From Ornithinibacillus californiensis (GTDB lineage Bacteria > Bacillota > Bacilli > Bacillales > Amphibacillaceae): a stretch of 41,185 nt of DNA. The stretch lies in the NCBI RefSeq assembly GCF_001038485.1, contig NZ_LDUE01000013.1, positions 1 through 41,185 of the forward strand. The letters run 5' to 3'. Both the position numbers and the translations under genes were made by a program. A model generated the notes under the pieces. The model searched no databases and was not told where the DNA came from. It was given only the letters and a program-made list of their open reading frames with translations. Shown here one piece after another: positions 16,256 to 26,148 of the stretch (position 1 is its first letter; each line of letters begins with the position of its first letter).

Positions 16256-16711
16256 GTGGAATTCTATATTCATACCACACTTAAGCTAATCGCAGGACTT
16301 ACTGTAGTTGTAATTCTATTTAGATTAATGGGGAGAAAAGAACTTGCACAAGTTACTCCGCTTGATATGGTATTTGTGGTAATCTTAGCCGATTTATTTG
16401 CAGGAATGGCTTCCGATAGTGAAGTGCATGTAGGCCGGCTCACCTTTACACTTCTCATGTGGGGTTTTCTAATTCTGGTAATAGAACGAATAAAAAGGAG
16501 CAAAAAGTTACATCAAATATTAGAAGGTGAACCAAAAATTATTGTGAAAGATGGAAAAATCAATAAGGAACTGTTAGAGCGAGAATATATGACAGAAAAG
16601 GAATTACAAATGCAACTACGCTCGAAAGGAATTTTTGAGATGGAAGAAGTGGAATTAGCTATTTTGGAGATTAGTGGGTATATAAGTGTGAAGAGGATAA
16701 GAAACAACTAG
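16256..16711 (+). CDS. DUF421 (YetF-like) membrane protein
   Basis: A 151-residue protein with a GTG start, preceded by AGGTGGA. Two or three hydrophobic segments span about residues 9-85, with the family motif LFRLMGRKELAQVTPLDMVFVVIL split around residues 22-45. A soluble C-terminal domain follows (EGEPKIIVKDGKI, then LRSKGIFEMEEVELAILEISG). YetF-like proteins are common in spore formers, with several paralogues and mostly unknown roles. It is shorter than many family members (about 220 residues) but lacks nothing obvious in the core. Confidence 0.8.
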   Translation: MEFYIHTTLKLIAGLTVVVILFRLMGRKELAQVTPLDMVFVVILADLFAGMASDSEVHVGRLTFTLLMWGFLILVIERIKRSKKLHQILEGEPKIIVKDGKINKELLEREYMTEKELQMQLRSKGIFEMEEVELAILEISGYISVKRIRNN

Positions 16712-16769
16712 CCTCAATAAACTTACTTGCACCATTAGTAAAGGGACGATCTTAATTAAACGTGTTAAT

Positions 16770-16805
16770 GAGAAACGAATCCAAAAAAGCCTGGATTCGT
16801 TTCTC
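16770..16805. terminator. bidirectional terminator between convergent genes
   Basis: A 14-bp perfect stem GAGAAACGAATCCA/TGGATTCGTTTCTC (16770-16783 with 16792-16805) with an 8-nt A-rich loop, and A/T-rich flanks on both sides. It separates the DUF421 gene from the convergent binding-protein gene. Confidence 0.75.
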
Positions 16806-16916
16806 CAAAAAATAATATTTGCATTACAAAAAGGATGCCTAATTGTCGAATCTTTTATTGTCCATTTTTAGGGGCATTACACAAGTGCTCCCCAAACTGC
16901 ACTGCCAAAAATTCTC

Positions 16917-18524
16917 CTAATCCCACTGATGATCTGTATAATCTTTGTTGTTAATTCCTTCATTTACTTCATTAATAATATCTGCTCCACCACGTTGTAA
17001 ATATTCCTCAACGAGATTATCCCAATCAGATACAGGTCTTTGTCCTGCAATCATTTTTGCTTGCTCATTCATAATAAATTGTAATAAGTCTGCACCTTTA
17101 TCCTGTTCTGTTTCAGATATTACACCATTTGCTGGATTGATATACAATTGTCCTGATTCAAACATATCCTGTAATGAATTAACTAAATCTTTCATTGCTG
17201 GTAAAGAGTAATCATCCGCATAGCGTGGTTGTGAATCACTTGGTATATGTTCTCTGTTATCTAAGAAATAAGTGGAAGGTGCCAATCCATCCGATGAAAA
17301 ATTAGGTACACGGACAGGGTTACCGTCTTCCATATTATATCCCGTTCCTTCTAACCCCCACATCCAGTCAAAATCAGGATTATCTGGATTTCTTTGGTCC
17401 TTTGGAAAGAATTTCTTACCATAATCAACTAATTCTAGAGAACGATAAATTTTACCTAAATCATCTGCCATATTTGCATTTAATGCTAATATACCAGAGT
17501 TTCCAGATCCCATTGTAAATCCTTGCGATCCATCTGGTGCCTCAAATGGAGGAATAGAAACAAATTCTGCATCTGGGTCAATCTCAAGTAGCCCTTTCAT
17601 ATAATCTTCGGACATACCTGCTACTCCACCAACAAATATACCGGCTTTACCTGAGTAAAACTCTGCATTTGTATCTGCCCAATTCAGAACAGCAAAGTCT
17701 TTCGTCATTGCGCCTGTTTCATACAAGTCAGCAAAGAATTGAATTAATTCTTTTCTACCTTCAGAAATAATTCCTGGAATATATTGTCCTTCATCATTCT
17801 GATGATACCATGCGCTAGCATCCCAATAAGCACCCATATTAAAATTAGGATTAATATTTTCTCCAATTGCAATACCATACGTATCATCTTCACCATTTTG
17901 GTCTGGATCTTCATTGGTAAATGCAATTGCTACAGCTTTAAGTTCTTCATAATTTGTAGGCATCTCTAAACCTAGATTATCCAACCAATCTTTTCGAACC
18001 ATTGGTGTTAACGGATACGGTTGTGAATATCTTGGAATACCATAGATTTTCCCGTCAACTTTAAATGCATCATAAATATGATCAGGAATTCCGCCTAACG
18101 TTTCAAAGTGATGAAGGAAATCATCTAGTGGTAAAAATGCACCTTGCTCTGCCCATTGATAGAAACGGAAGTCGTTCGCTTGGAAGCCAACTAAATCCGG
18201 CATATCCCCACCTGCAACAATTGCTGATGACTTCTCGACATAATCCCCTTGCGGAATTATTTGAGGGTTATATTCGATATTAAATTTCTCATTAATAAGA
18301 TCTAGACCAGGACTTTTTGTTGGTGGTGGATCACCAAACCGGAAAGTCATCCCAGTAATTGAATACTTTTCAGAATGGTCAAATGGATCTATATCTGTGT
18401 TAGTTTCACCTTCATTATCCTTGCTCGAAGGATTTTCACCAGCTGATTCCTTTTCAGAACACGCAATTAATGCAATAGACAAGATAGCTATTAAAAACAA
18501 CAATAACAGACTTTTAAATTTCAC
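16917..18524 (-). CDS. extracellular solute-binding lipoprotein of a carbohydrate ABC importer
   Basis: A 535-residue lipoprotein. The signal sequence ends in the lipobox ALIAC (Cys about 22), followed by a Ser/Glu/Asn linker. The body fits the LplA/family 1 binding proteins used with LplB/LplC permeases for oligosaccharides: FNIEYNPQIIPQGDYVEKSS, GDMPDLVG, YGIPRYSQPYPLTPMVRKDWL. Asp/Glu- and aromatic-rich surface regions are typical of sugar binders. It follows the two permease genes on the same strand, 58 nt after lplC-like. No ATPase gene is in the operon, as is common for this class, which shares an MsmX-type ATPase encoded elsewhere. Confidence 0.9.
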   Translation of the reverse strand: MKFKSLLLLFLIAILSIALIACSEKESAGENPSSKDNEGETNTDIDPFDHSEKYSITGMTFRFGDPPPTKSPGLDLINEKFNIEYNPQIIPQGDYVEKSSAIVAGGDMPDLVGFQANDFRFYQWAEQGAFLPLDDFLHHFETLGGIPDHIYDAFKVDGKIYGIPRYSQPYPLTPMVRKDWLDNLGLEMPTNYEELKAVAIAFTNEDPDQNGEDDTYGIAIGENINPNFNMGAYWDASAWYHQNDEGQYIPGIISEGRKELIQFFADLYETGAMTKDFAVLNWADTNAEFYSGKAGIFVGGVAGMSEDYMKGLLEIDPDAEFVSIPPFEAPDGSQGFTMGSGNSGILALNANMADDLGKIYRSLELVDYGKKFFPKDQRNPDNPDFDWMWGLEGTGYNMEDGNPVRVPNFSSDGLAPSTYFLDNREHIPSDSQPRYADDYSLPAMKDLVNSLQDMFESGQLYINPANGVISETEQDKGADLLQFIMNEQAKMIAGQRPVSDWDNLVEEYLQRGGADIINEVNEGINNKDYTDHQWD

Positions 18525-18582
18525 AGTTTTCCCCCCATTTTTAAAATAATAGTTTTAACCTGCCTTACTGCGTCGGCTACTT

Positions 18583-19458
18583 TTACCCTTTGACTGACCC
18601 AAGCATCACCCCTTTAGCAAAATGTTTTTGTAAGAACGGATAAACTAATAATATTGGTAGTGTTGCTAGTAAGATAGCAGCCATTTGAATTGTTTCTGGT
18701 GGAGGTAGTGCCTCCAAACTCATTTCATGCCCTCCTAAGGCTGCGTTAGGTTCGTTAACTATGACAATTTGTCTTAATATAACTTGAATTGGCCATTTAG
18801 CAGGGTCATTTAAGTAAAGAACTCCCGCAAAATAATTATTCCAATGACCAACTGCATAGAATAAGCCAAATGCTGCTAAAGCTGGTTTGGAAAGCGGCAA
18901 AATTATCTTTGAAAAAATTTGAATCTCATTTGCACCATCAATTAATGCTGCCTCTTTCAATTCTTCCGGAATACTTAGGAAAAACTGCCTCATAACAATT
19001 AGGTTAAAAGGGCTAATTGCAATTGGTAGAATTAACGCCCATAGCGTATTAATTAAGAAAGTTTCTTTTACTACAATATACGTAGGAATCATCCCCGCCG
19101 AAAATAACAATGTAAATAGAACAAGGAATAAAATTGTTCTTTGCCCAGTTACATTTCTTGTTAAGGCATATCCCATCGTTGAAGTAAAAAATAAATTGAC
19201 AGCTGTCCCAACAACTGTTACATAGACAGTAACAAACAAGGACCTGATAAACGCCTTTGAACCAAGAATGTATTCGTAAGCGTCCGTTACCCACTCCTTC
19301 GGCCAAAGAATAATATCATTTTCCAAGAAATCACTAACTGATGAAAAAGATACAGAAAAAACATATAGGAATGGAAATATCATTACTGCTGCAACAAGCA
19401 GCAATAGAAAACTATTTAACGTATCAAATACTTTTGAACCTGTAGACCTTTTGGCCAT
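18583..19458 (-). CDS. ABC importer permease, LplC type
   Basis: About 291 residues with six hydrophobic segments. The conserved EAA loop is visible as EELKEAALIDGANEIQIFSKIILP, the contact site for the ATPase. It starts at ATG 19458 (MAKRSTGSK) behind AAAGGAGG; an upstream in-frame TTG would place that ribosome site inside the coding region. It ends VMLGSVKG, typical of LplC/YtcP proteins. It pairs with the LplB-like permease 22 nt upstream to import oligosaccharides. Confidence 0.92.
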   Translation of the reverse strand: MAKRSTGSKVFDTLNSFLLLLVAAVMIFPFLYVFSVSFSSVSDFLENDIILWPKEWVTDAYEYILGSKAFIRSLFVTVYVTVVGTAVNLFFTSTMGYALTRNVTGQRTILFLVLFTLLFSAGMIPTYIVVKETFLINTLWALILPIAISPFNLIVMRQFFLSIPEELKEAALIDGANEIQIFSKIILPLSKPALAAFGLFYAVGHWNNYFAGVLYLNDPAKWPIQVILRQIVIVNEPNAALGGHEMSLEALPPPETIQMAAILLATLPILLVYPFLQKHFAKGVMLGSVKG

Positions 19459-19480
19459 ACAATTACCTCCTTTCAATATG

Positions 19481-20467
19481 CTAATATAGTCCCTGTTCCC
19501 CGAATCGTTTGGCTAATCGATTTGCGACAACAACTAGTACTAAACCGACAATACCTTTAAATACCCCAACCGCCGTAGCAAAACTATAGTTTGCTTGCTG
19601 AATACCCTTAAAATAAACAAATGTATCGAGAACGTTTCCACTCTCCATATTAAAAGGATTTAACATTAGGAAAATATGTTCAAATCCTGTTTCCATAACA
19701 TTACCTAAACGCAGAATTAAGAGGATTATGATTGTACTTTTAATTGCTGGTAACGTAATGTGCCAGGCCTGTCTAAACCGATTAGCTCCATCCATAATAG
19801 CAGCTTCATAAAGTTGCGGATTCACACCAGCTAATGCAGCTAGAAAAATAATTGTCCCCCAGCCTGATTCCTTCCAGATGACCTGTAAAACAATAAGTGG
19901 TTTAAATAAATTTGGATCGGTTAAAAATGGGATTGGATCCATTCCAAAAGCAGAATCTAAGAAACCATTAACTAAACCTTCACTTCTTAGAAAAATAACT
20001 GTAATACCAACTACTACTACCCATGATAAAAAATGCGGTAAATAAACGATAGATTGAATAAACCGTTTATAATATTGATTTCTAAGTTCATTTAACAATA
20101 GTGCTAGAATGATAGAAATAGGAAATGCGAAAATAATTTGCAAAAATGAAATTTGTAAAGTGTTCCAAATAACTTTTACTACCTCTGGGTCCTCAAATAT
20201 TAATCTAAAATACTTTAGACCGACCCATTGACTATCTATAAAACCTTGAAAAGGACTATAGTCTTTAAAAGCAATAATGATGCCACCCATTGGAAGATAA
20301 CGATAGATTAGAAAATATAAAATTCCAGGTATTAAGAGTAATATTAAATACCGCTCTCTCCACAACCTCTTTCTTATTCTTGAGGGTTCCCTTTTAGGTT
20401 GTTTCCCTTTTAAAGCGTTTACATTTTCTGATTGATTAGTGACTTCGACGTCATTCTCTGCAAGCAA
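19481..20467 (-). CDS. ABC importer permease, LplB type
   Basis: About 328 residues with six membrane helices and the EAA loop PQLYEAAIMDGANRFRQAW. The family sequence LILLLIPGILYFLIYRYLPMGG is spread over the first helix. I chose the TTG at 20467 because AGGGGGAG lies 5 nt upstream. An in-frame ATG at 20503 has only a weak site and would lie at or next to the likely transcription start and operator repeats. First gene of the importer unit lplB-lplC-lipoprotein. Confidence 0.9.
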   Translation of the reverse strand: MLAENDVEVTNQSENVNALKGKQPKREPSRIRKRLWRERYLILLLIPGILYFLIYRYLPMGGIIIAFKDYSPFQGFIDSQWVGLKYFRLIFEDPEVVKVIWNTLQISFLQIIFAFPISIILALLLNELRNQYYKRFIQSIVYLPHFLSWVVVVGITVIFLRSEGLVNGFLDSAFGMDPIPFLTDPNLFKPLIVLQVIWKESGWGTIIFLAALAGVNPQLYEAAIMDGANRFRQAWHITLPAIKSTIIILLILRLGNVMETGFEHIFLMLNPFNMESGNVLDTFVYFKGIQQANYSFATAVGVFKGIVGLVLVVVANRLAKRFGEQGLY

Positions 20468-20506
20468 AACATCTCCCCCTTTACTGGGTACTATTTTAAT
20501 CATGTT

Positions 20507-20528
20507 TACCTGTATACGACATGTATAT
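20507..20528. promoter_or_regulatory. tandem 11-bp operator-like repeats upstream of the importer
   Basis: On the plus strand TACCTGTATAC and GACATGTATAT are direct repeats one helical turn apart (11 bp). The same pattern occurs at 30997-31018 and 34652-34673 in front of other units of this locus. The position overlaps the probable promoter. Confidence 0.55.
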
Positions 20529-20581
20529 GTTTAACAATAATACAAATAGGCCAATTTTTCAATATATTTTAAACAATTATA

Positions 20582-21202
20582 TTACTTATTATCTTTCTTC
20601 AAACTTTCAAATATTTTCAATGAAACACTTACAAGACAGAACCCTATTAGACTTCCGCTGAAGAATGGTATTAATCCAGGTATTTTCATTAATACATAGT
20701 AAGGAATATAGAAACAAATACCCATAAGAATAGAAACAAACGGTCTTGATAAGACAAGAAAAATGGAGTTCTTCACATTTTGAAATGGACTCACATTAAA
20801 GTGAACAAAAACAGGAAATGCAAATAGTAAAGATAGAATATAGATAGCCCCGATAATAAAGGTGAAATAAGTTAGTAATAGACTCCATATTTCATTAAAG
20901 CTACGAAAAAACTGTAAATCAAAGTAGATAATAAATCCGAGTATAAGCCATATAAAACCATACATATTCCCATTTACAAATTCCTGTCTATAGATACTTT
21001 TAAAATAGGAAAAGGTAGGAAGATCTTTGTCACCTTGTAGCCATTTTCTGATAACTGCAAACATAGCAATTGTTGAGGGGAAAAAGCCTCCTACAATTAA
21101 ACCGACCAATATACCTAAGAACCATAGAAAGTTCACGTAGGCAAGCTTCATAGCCCAATCCATGCTCTTATATAGACCTAGTCTCCAACCTGTTAGCTCC
21201 AT
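20582..21202 (-). CDS. YesL-like DUF624 membrane protein
   Basis: A 206-residue protein with about five hydrophobic helices. It begins MELTGWRLGLYKSMDWAMKL and shows FFPSTIAMFAVIRKW and FVNGNMYGFIWLI, as in DUF624/YesL proteins. These small membrane proteins are regularly encoded next to LplB/LplC sugar importers and polysaccharide-degradation genes in Bacilli; their biochemical role is not settled. It lies between the heparinase-like gene and the importer. Confidence 0.82.
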   Translation of the reverse strand: MELTGWRLGLYKSMDWAMKLAYVNFLWFLGILVGLIVGGFFPSTIAMFAVIRKWLQGDKDLPTFSYFKSIYRQEFVNGNMYGFIWLILGFIIYFDLQFFRSFNEIWSLLLTYFTFIIGAIYILSLLFAFPVFVHFNVSPFQNVKNSIFLVLSRPFVSILMGICFYIPYYVLMKIPGLIPFFSGSLIGFCLVSVSLKIFESLKKDNK

Positions 21203-21232
21203 GTTAATTTCCCCCGAGTAGTAATAGTTTGC

Positions 21233-23536
21233 CTATATTTTAGATTCGATGACGATATCATATTTTCCTTGTTTCAAAGATACTGTAGTGGTATTCTGAT
21301 GACTATTGTAGAATGACGCCAAATTAGTAATCATTTTTTGATTAATAGTACAAGTCTTTGGGTCATTACTAAAGAATGTAAGCATACAATCTTCAACTAA
21401 CTCTATCCGAATATCGATTTGTTTAGAGTTCATTTTCCAGATAAAATTTGCTTTTTTGTCTGATCGTACTAACAGTTTTCCTTTAAAGGTTAATACGTTC
21501 CCATTTATTAATGAAAATGCTCTGGGTATAGTATTTTCTTGCTGTATAGATACCCAGCCTATCTCCCCATTTGTCTGGATTAAATCATTAGAATCAGATG
21601 ACTTTGCTTGGTTTTCTTCCTTATTTATAACGATATAATCTATCACATTTTCTTGCTTTCTAGTAATTTTAAACTCTATTTGAGAATCTGTTCTAATAAT
21701 TTCATAATCTAGTGTTGAACCATTTCCCCTACCATATGCTGTTGGATATAAAAGGGTAATCATTTTATCCTCCACATTGCCTATGTCAGGCTTAATGGTT
21801 AAATAGTTTCCATATTGTTCCGCACCTTTATAACAATCTACTCTTTTCTTTGTCATTTCAGGATAAATAGTATAAAGATGAACTTCCGCCTTTTCACCTG
21901 TCATATTAATTTGATTATGGTTAAATTCTTCTCCTTGCTTTCTTATTTTCCCATCTGTATAGATTTTTGCATTTGTATGATAAAGGAAGGTAAGTTGGTC
22001 CTTTTGTTTTTCTTTTTCTACATCATCCATCATAATAAAATAGGTTTGATCGATATGGAATATATATCTTTCCCATCTTCTTATCTCAGCTTGATAGGTG
22101 TTAGTAGCATCTCCAACTAGAACATCTAAATAAGGAGAAACAATCCAACTCTTAATCGTACTATTACCTCTATAAGCTTGTCCAACGCCATTTATTAACA
22201 TGGCATTATGACCGATTGTACCTAATGTAAACTCTCTTTTTGGACCCTCTACATAGTCTTGATAACCAGGATTAGTTAAAAGCCATTCTCCTGCTTTAAA
22301 AAGGACAAAATTATTTTGATCAAAATGATTATGATCCTTCGCTGACCGACTAGCCGTAAAAGCTAGTAAATGACCCGATTTATCCCAACTACTACGCAAA
22401 GATGCCCAACCTATATGTGGAAACACCATGGATTTTACATCCTGATAATATGCTTCTGGAGATTTTGGCGACACAGCCGATTTTATATAGGACATGATAT
22501 CAGTACTTCCGGATGAAAACTGCTCGTTATACCAAGATGCAACTGGATGTTTATTATTAGATGCAAGGTAAGACATCATAAGAGTTACATCTAGTTCATA
22601 GAAGGAATCTGAAAAATTTACGAAACTAGCCGTTTTCTCATCACTAATACCTAACATAGATATAAACAAATTAGGTAAGTACGTATCAAAATATGGATGT
22701 TCCATCAGTTCTTTATTACCTGTCGCACGATATAATATATCTACGGCCATTAATAGATGATTTGCTGCTACCTTTGTGTATAACAATCCCTCTATTTCAG
22801 GGCTATCAAGGCGTTCATTTAGATACGCCCAAATGTAGTGATACGCATTTAAAAAATAAGTTTCCACATCAGCCTCATCTATTACTGTTAATGCCCCTAT
22901 TAACATAGCAATTCGCTTAGAAGCAATGATATTATGGCTATCATGATTATCAAAATCTATTTCAAAAGGACGTAAGCCTTTCTCAATAATGGCAATTCGT
23001 ATCTCCTTCTTTTCATCCTCTGTTAGAAAATGAAAAATAGCATCATACCCTACTGCCACCGCAATTAGTAAATGGGCATTACTTAAATTTCCTTCTGCTC
23101 CTCGATGCGGAAATTCATACCATCTCGAAAACTTACTGAGTGCTAGTAGGTACTCTCTAATTTTATCCGCATATTTCTTTTGTTGTGAGAGTCCAAAGGC
23201 AACTGCTAAAGTCTTGATTCGTTCCTCAATGGCCCTAGAATACATTGTCCAATACGGAAAATCGATATATCCTACCGGTTCAGGTAAGTCTTCCAATTGA
23301 ATTAAGGGTAGTTCAACATGTAAGGTAAAATTGATTACCGGATAGTTTACTTGAAAGTTTTTTTCCACAGTATATTCGTTGGCTAGTGAATATAACATGT
23401 TTTCAAACTTTTGATAGTCAACAGAACCTACTGTTTTTATTTTAGTTATCTTTTCATGTAATTCTTCTATTTCATTAGGATTGTATAGTATTCTAGGATG
23501 ATCAGAAATCGAATGTATCATCTTACTAAAATTCAT
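21233..23536 (-). CDS. heparinase II/III-like polysaccharide lyase
   Basis: A 767-residue protein without a signal peptide, hence probably cytoplasmic. The N-terminal ~380 residues look like the helical toroid of alginate/heparin lyases (HPRILYNPNEIEELHEK start). The following beta-rich part has the heparinase II/III signature: SLRSSWDKSGHLLAFTA, then DHNHFDQNNFVLFKAGEWLL and GTIGHNAMLING. Such enzymes cleave uronic-acid-containing chains by beta-elimination. A cytoplasmic location suggests that it acts on imported oligosaccharides, often as an exo-type oligo-lyase. It lies between the GntR-type regulator and YesL-like genes. Confidence 0.85.
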   Translation of the reverse strand: MNFSKMIHSISDHPRILYNPNEIEELHEKITKIKTVGSVDYQKFENMLYSLANEYTVEKNFQVNYPVINFTLHVELPLIQLEDLPEPVGYIDFPYWTMYSRAIEERIKTLAVAFGLSQQKKYADKIREYLLALSKFSRWYEFPHRGAEGNLSNAHLLIAVAVGYDAIFHFLTEDEKKEIRIAIIEKGLRPFEIDFDNHDSHNIIASKRIAMLIGALTVIDEADVETYFLNAYHYIWAYLNERLDSPEIEGLLYTKVAANHLLMAVDILYRATGNKELMEHPYFDTYLPNLFISMLGISDEKTASFVNFSDSFYELDVTLMMSYLASNNKHPVASWYNEQFSSGSTDIMSYIKSAVSPKSPEAYYQDVKSMVFPHIGWASLRSSWDKSGHLLAFTASRSAKDHNHFDQNNFVLFKAGEWLLTNPGYQDYVEGPKREFTLGTIGHNAMLINGVGQAYRGNSTIKSWIVSPYLDVLVGDATNTYQAEIRRWERYIFHIDQTYFIMMDDVEKEKQKDQLTFLYHTNAKIYTDGKIRKQGEEFNHNQINMTGEKAEVHLYTIYPEMTKKRVDCYKGAEQYGNYLTIKPDIGNVEDKMITLLYPTAYGRGNGSTLDYEIIRTDSQIEFKITRKQENVIDYIVINKEENQAKSSDSNDLIQTNGEIGWVSIQQENTIPRAFSLINGNVLTFKGKLLVRSDKKANFIWKMNSKQIDIRIELVEDCMLTFFSNDPKTCTINQKMITNLASFYNSHQNTTTVSLKQGKYDIVIESKI

Positions 23537-23575
23537 GTTATCGATCCTTTTCTGTAGTTTAGTAAAACTAGGAGA

Positions 23576-24997
23576 CTACTTACCCAAACTATCATCCATT
23601 TGCAATTTAATCTTTTTAAGTACATCCTCTGTTTTTTCCATATTTGCCCACAAGAAATGTAATTCGCTTTCGACCCTCTCCATTTCTTCAATTGTTATGT
23701 TAAGGTCTCTCATCGTTTGCGCATAAGGCATTACTTCTTTAAAAGCATTATAATTATCAGGATGGATACCAGGCTGTAACAAATAATTATCTTCTGCAAC
23801 ATAACGTAAAATAGGAATGGTACAACCATTTCGCTTCAACATGGTTTGTGCTTCCGTACTAACCATGTAATTAATAAAAGTCTTAGCTGTTTCTTTCATT
23901 TGACTATCAGCATTAATTCCTAGAGCTCCACCCAATAGTAATGTTGCTTGTGTTTTATTGGCTGGAACAGGAAGCACATCCCATGAAATGTTATGATCTC
24001 TAAACTCATTCATAAAATAATAAGTAGTTAAAATCATCGCTGCCCTTTCTCGCATGAAAAGGTGCTCCGCTAACTCATTACTCCCATGTGAAAATATAGG
24101 AGAAACTTTATGTTTATACATTAAATCAACGCAAAAGGACAGTGCTTCAATATTCTCGGAACTATCCATTACCGATTCCGAACGATCTTCTAGAACATAC
24201 TTTCCATTATTTTGTAATAGAAATACTGGATACCGATTAGATGATGAGGAAAAGCAAAATCCATATTGATCAATTATTTGATTATCAGTGGCACCTTTTG
24301 TACTACTTCTTGCTAGTTCTAATAAATCTTCCCAGTTTTGTAATTGAATCGAATCAGGAATATTAGCTTCCTTAAACATCTTTTTGTTATAACAAATGAC
24401 TACCGGTGAAAATACAAAAGGCGTTACAAGTGGTTTCTCTCCTACCGAAAACATATCAAATACTTTCGTATAACTATCTTTTACTGGTTCTAAATGTTCT
24501 GGAACAAATGGATCTAGAATGTCTAATTGCTCCGATTCGATTAGTTCGCGAAAATGATAGTCCGACACCATAAATACATCAGGTCCATGACCATGTTCTA
24601 TCATTTGGGTTAGCGTATAGATGTAATTGGATGATGGAATTAATTCTAAGTTAATTTTGACAAAAGGGTATAACTGTTCAAAACGGTCAATAATTTGTTC
24701 AACAATTTCTATCTCATAAGAATCAGAAAACCACGCCAGACTCAATGTTTGTTTTGATGTTTCTAGTGGGACAATTACCCTGTTTCCTTTACCAGGAATT
24801 TTTTCTATTAATCCTTCTTCTACTAATTCTGCTAATGCCTTTCTAATAGACACTCTACTTAAATCATATACTTTACTTAACGTATTTTCAGGAAGAATAA
24901 ATTCTCCTGGCTTGATACTCCCCGTGAGAATTTCATCCTTCAGTTCATGTAGAAATCGATTATAGCGCTCTTCAAAACTATTCACTCTTTTTAGCAA
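23576..24997 (-). CDS. GntR-type winged-helix regulator fused to a solute-binding-protein domain
   Basis: A 473-residue protein. Residues about 8-75 are a GntR winged helix (ELKDEILTGSIKPGEFILP, then LSRVSIRKALAELVEEGLI). Residues about 84-440 resemble a family 1 extracellular sugar-binding protein (TLSLAWFSDSYEIEIVEQII, HGPDVFMVSDY, VICYNKKMFKEANIP, TAKTFINYMVSTEA). There is no signal peptide, so the binding domain is cytoplasmic and should act as the effector sensor. GntR proteins usually carry UTRA, FCD or LacI-like effector domains, so this pairing is uncommon. TTG start with GGAG 9 nt upstream. It is embedded in the catabolic operon and is a candidate regulator of the tandem repeats in this locus. 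Confidence 0.85.
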   Translation of the reverse strand: MLKRVNSFEERYNRFLHELKDEILTGSIKPGEFILPENTLSKVYDLSRVSIRKALAELVEEGLIEKIPGKGNRVIVPLETSKQTLSLAWFSDSYEIEIVEQIIDRFEQLYPFVKINLELIPSSNYIYTLTQMIEHGHGPDVFMVSDYHFRELIESEQLDILDPFVPEHLEPVKDSYTKVFDMFSVGEKPLVTPFVFSPVVICYNKKMFKEANIPDSIQLQNWEDLLELARSSTKGATDNQIIDQYGFCFSSSSNRYPVFLLQNNGKYVLEDRSESVMDSSENIEALSFCVDLMYKHKVSPIFSHGSNELAEHLFMRERAAMILTTYYFMNEFRDHNISWDVLPVPANKTQATLLLGGALGINADSQMKETAKTFINYMVSTEAQTMLKRNGCTIPILRYVAEDNYLLQPGIHPDNYNAFKEVMPYAQTMRDLNITIEEMERVESELHFLWANMEKTEDVLKKIKLQMDDSLGK

Positions 24998-25062
24998 CCT
25001 GGTCCGCTCCTATTAATATATAATTAAATAAAATTTGTCCTCTGCTTATTATAAATTAAAAT

Positions 25063-26130
25063 CTATTTTAGAAGCCATTGATCAAGAAAGTCATAAGCTA
25101 AATAACGCATTTCTTTTGGAAAGTCATGGCCAAAATTCCCGATATAGGATACAAATTTCCCCTGATTATCAAGCCATTTATACAGTTGATGTAAATCCTC
25201 TACCGCTTTTACAGTCGGCTCCCAATGTGGAAAGATATGATCATCTAAGCCAACGGAGACAAAAAATGGAGTTGGCGCTACTAACGCTGCAATTTCATTA
25301 AATTCAAATGACACTTCCCCCTTTTCAATGGAATCACTAATCTTAGGAATATGAGTGAACCAATCCCTTTTTCCCCAACGATGTGTTTCGGCATCTCCCG
25401 AAAAGGTTGTCAAACCACAACTGCACACAACAGCCTTTATTCTTTTGTCTACTCCTGCTAGAAAATACCCATTGTAACCACCGAGAGAATGTCCGATTAC
25501 GCCAATTCTGTCAAGATCGACTATACCAATATGACGTAATAATTCAATTCCTTGCCTATGGTCAACAATCATTTTGGCAACCGCTGACCAATTTGGATAT
25601 TCTTCATAGAACGGTCTTGTCAAATACGATTGTTCTTCTGTCTCGACTCTCTCACCTGCAGTAATGGTATCTGGTGCCAAAACAACATAACCCCTTCGAA
25701 CAAGCTCTAGCGCATATTTCCTGTTTTCTTTTCCACTCGATAAGGAAATATCATCCTTTCCTAATGGCGTGGTTGGATGCAATGCCAAGACTGCTGGTAA
25801 TTTCTCCAAATGGGCTAGCTTAGAAAAGTCAAATGTATTACCCTCGAAATTAGTATCTAACAGCCCTTCTACTATTGGCAACAGAATATACGCTGGTACC
25901 TTATCTGAAATAGGTGACGTATAGGTTAATTTAATCCGATAATGATCGGATTTTTTTTCGACGGAAACAACGGTATACGCTATCTTTTCATGACTTGAAA
26001 TATCGCCAATATAATCTATCCATTGGTCATAGATTCTTGTTCGTTTTTCTTCCCATTGCCTCCTTGTAGAAATACCTTCTCGCAACGGGGGAATTCCATA
26101 TTTATGTAAATCTTGTAAATCATAAGCCAT
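25063..26130 (-). CDS. alpha/beta-hydrolase (putative carbohydrate esterase)
   Basis: A 355-residue cytoplasmic hydrolase of the dienelactone-hydrolase/acetyl-xylan-esterase-like group. The complete triad is visible: nucleophile in VIGHSLGGYNGYF (Ser about 220), Asp in SVGLDDHIFPHWE and His in GNFGHDFPKEM near the end. The insertion CSCGLTTFSGDAETHRWGK lies between strands. In this setting it may remove acetyl or other ester groups from imported sugars; that is inference. It lies directly downstream of the frameshifted propeller gene. Confidence 0.85.
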   Translation of the reverse strand: MAYDLQDLHKYGIPPLREGISTRRQWEEKRTRIYDQWIDYIGDISSHEKIAYTVVSVEKKSDHYRIKLTYTSPISDKVPAYILLPIVEGLLDTNFEGNTFDFSKLAHLEKLPAVLALHPTTPLGKDDISLSSGKENRKYALELVRRGYVVLAPDTITAGERVETEEQSYLTRPFYEEYPNWSAVAKMIVDHRQGIELLRHIGIVDLDRIGVIGHSLGGYNGYFLAGVDKRIKAVVCSCGLTTFSGDAETHRWGKRDWFTHIPKISDSIEKGEVSFEFNEIAALVAPTPFFVSVGLDDHIFPHWEPTVKAVEDLHQLYKWLDNQGKFVSYIGNFGHDFPKEMRYLAYDFLDQWLLK

Positions 26131-26148
26131 ACTTTCTCAGCACCTTTA

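Noticed and set aside
25035-25301. Plus-strand frame over the end of the esterase gene
   Set aside because: It is antisense to the catalytic-histidine region of a well-supported esterase and has no ribosome site.
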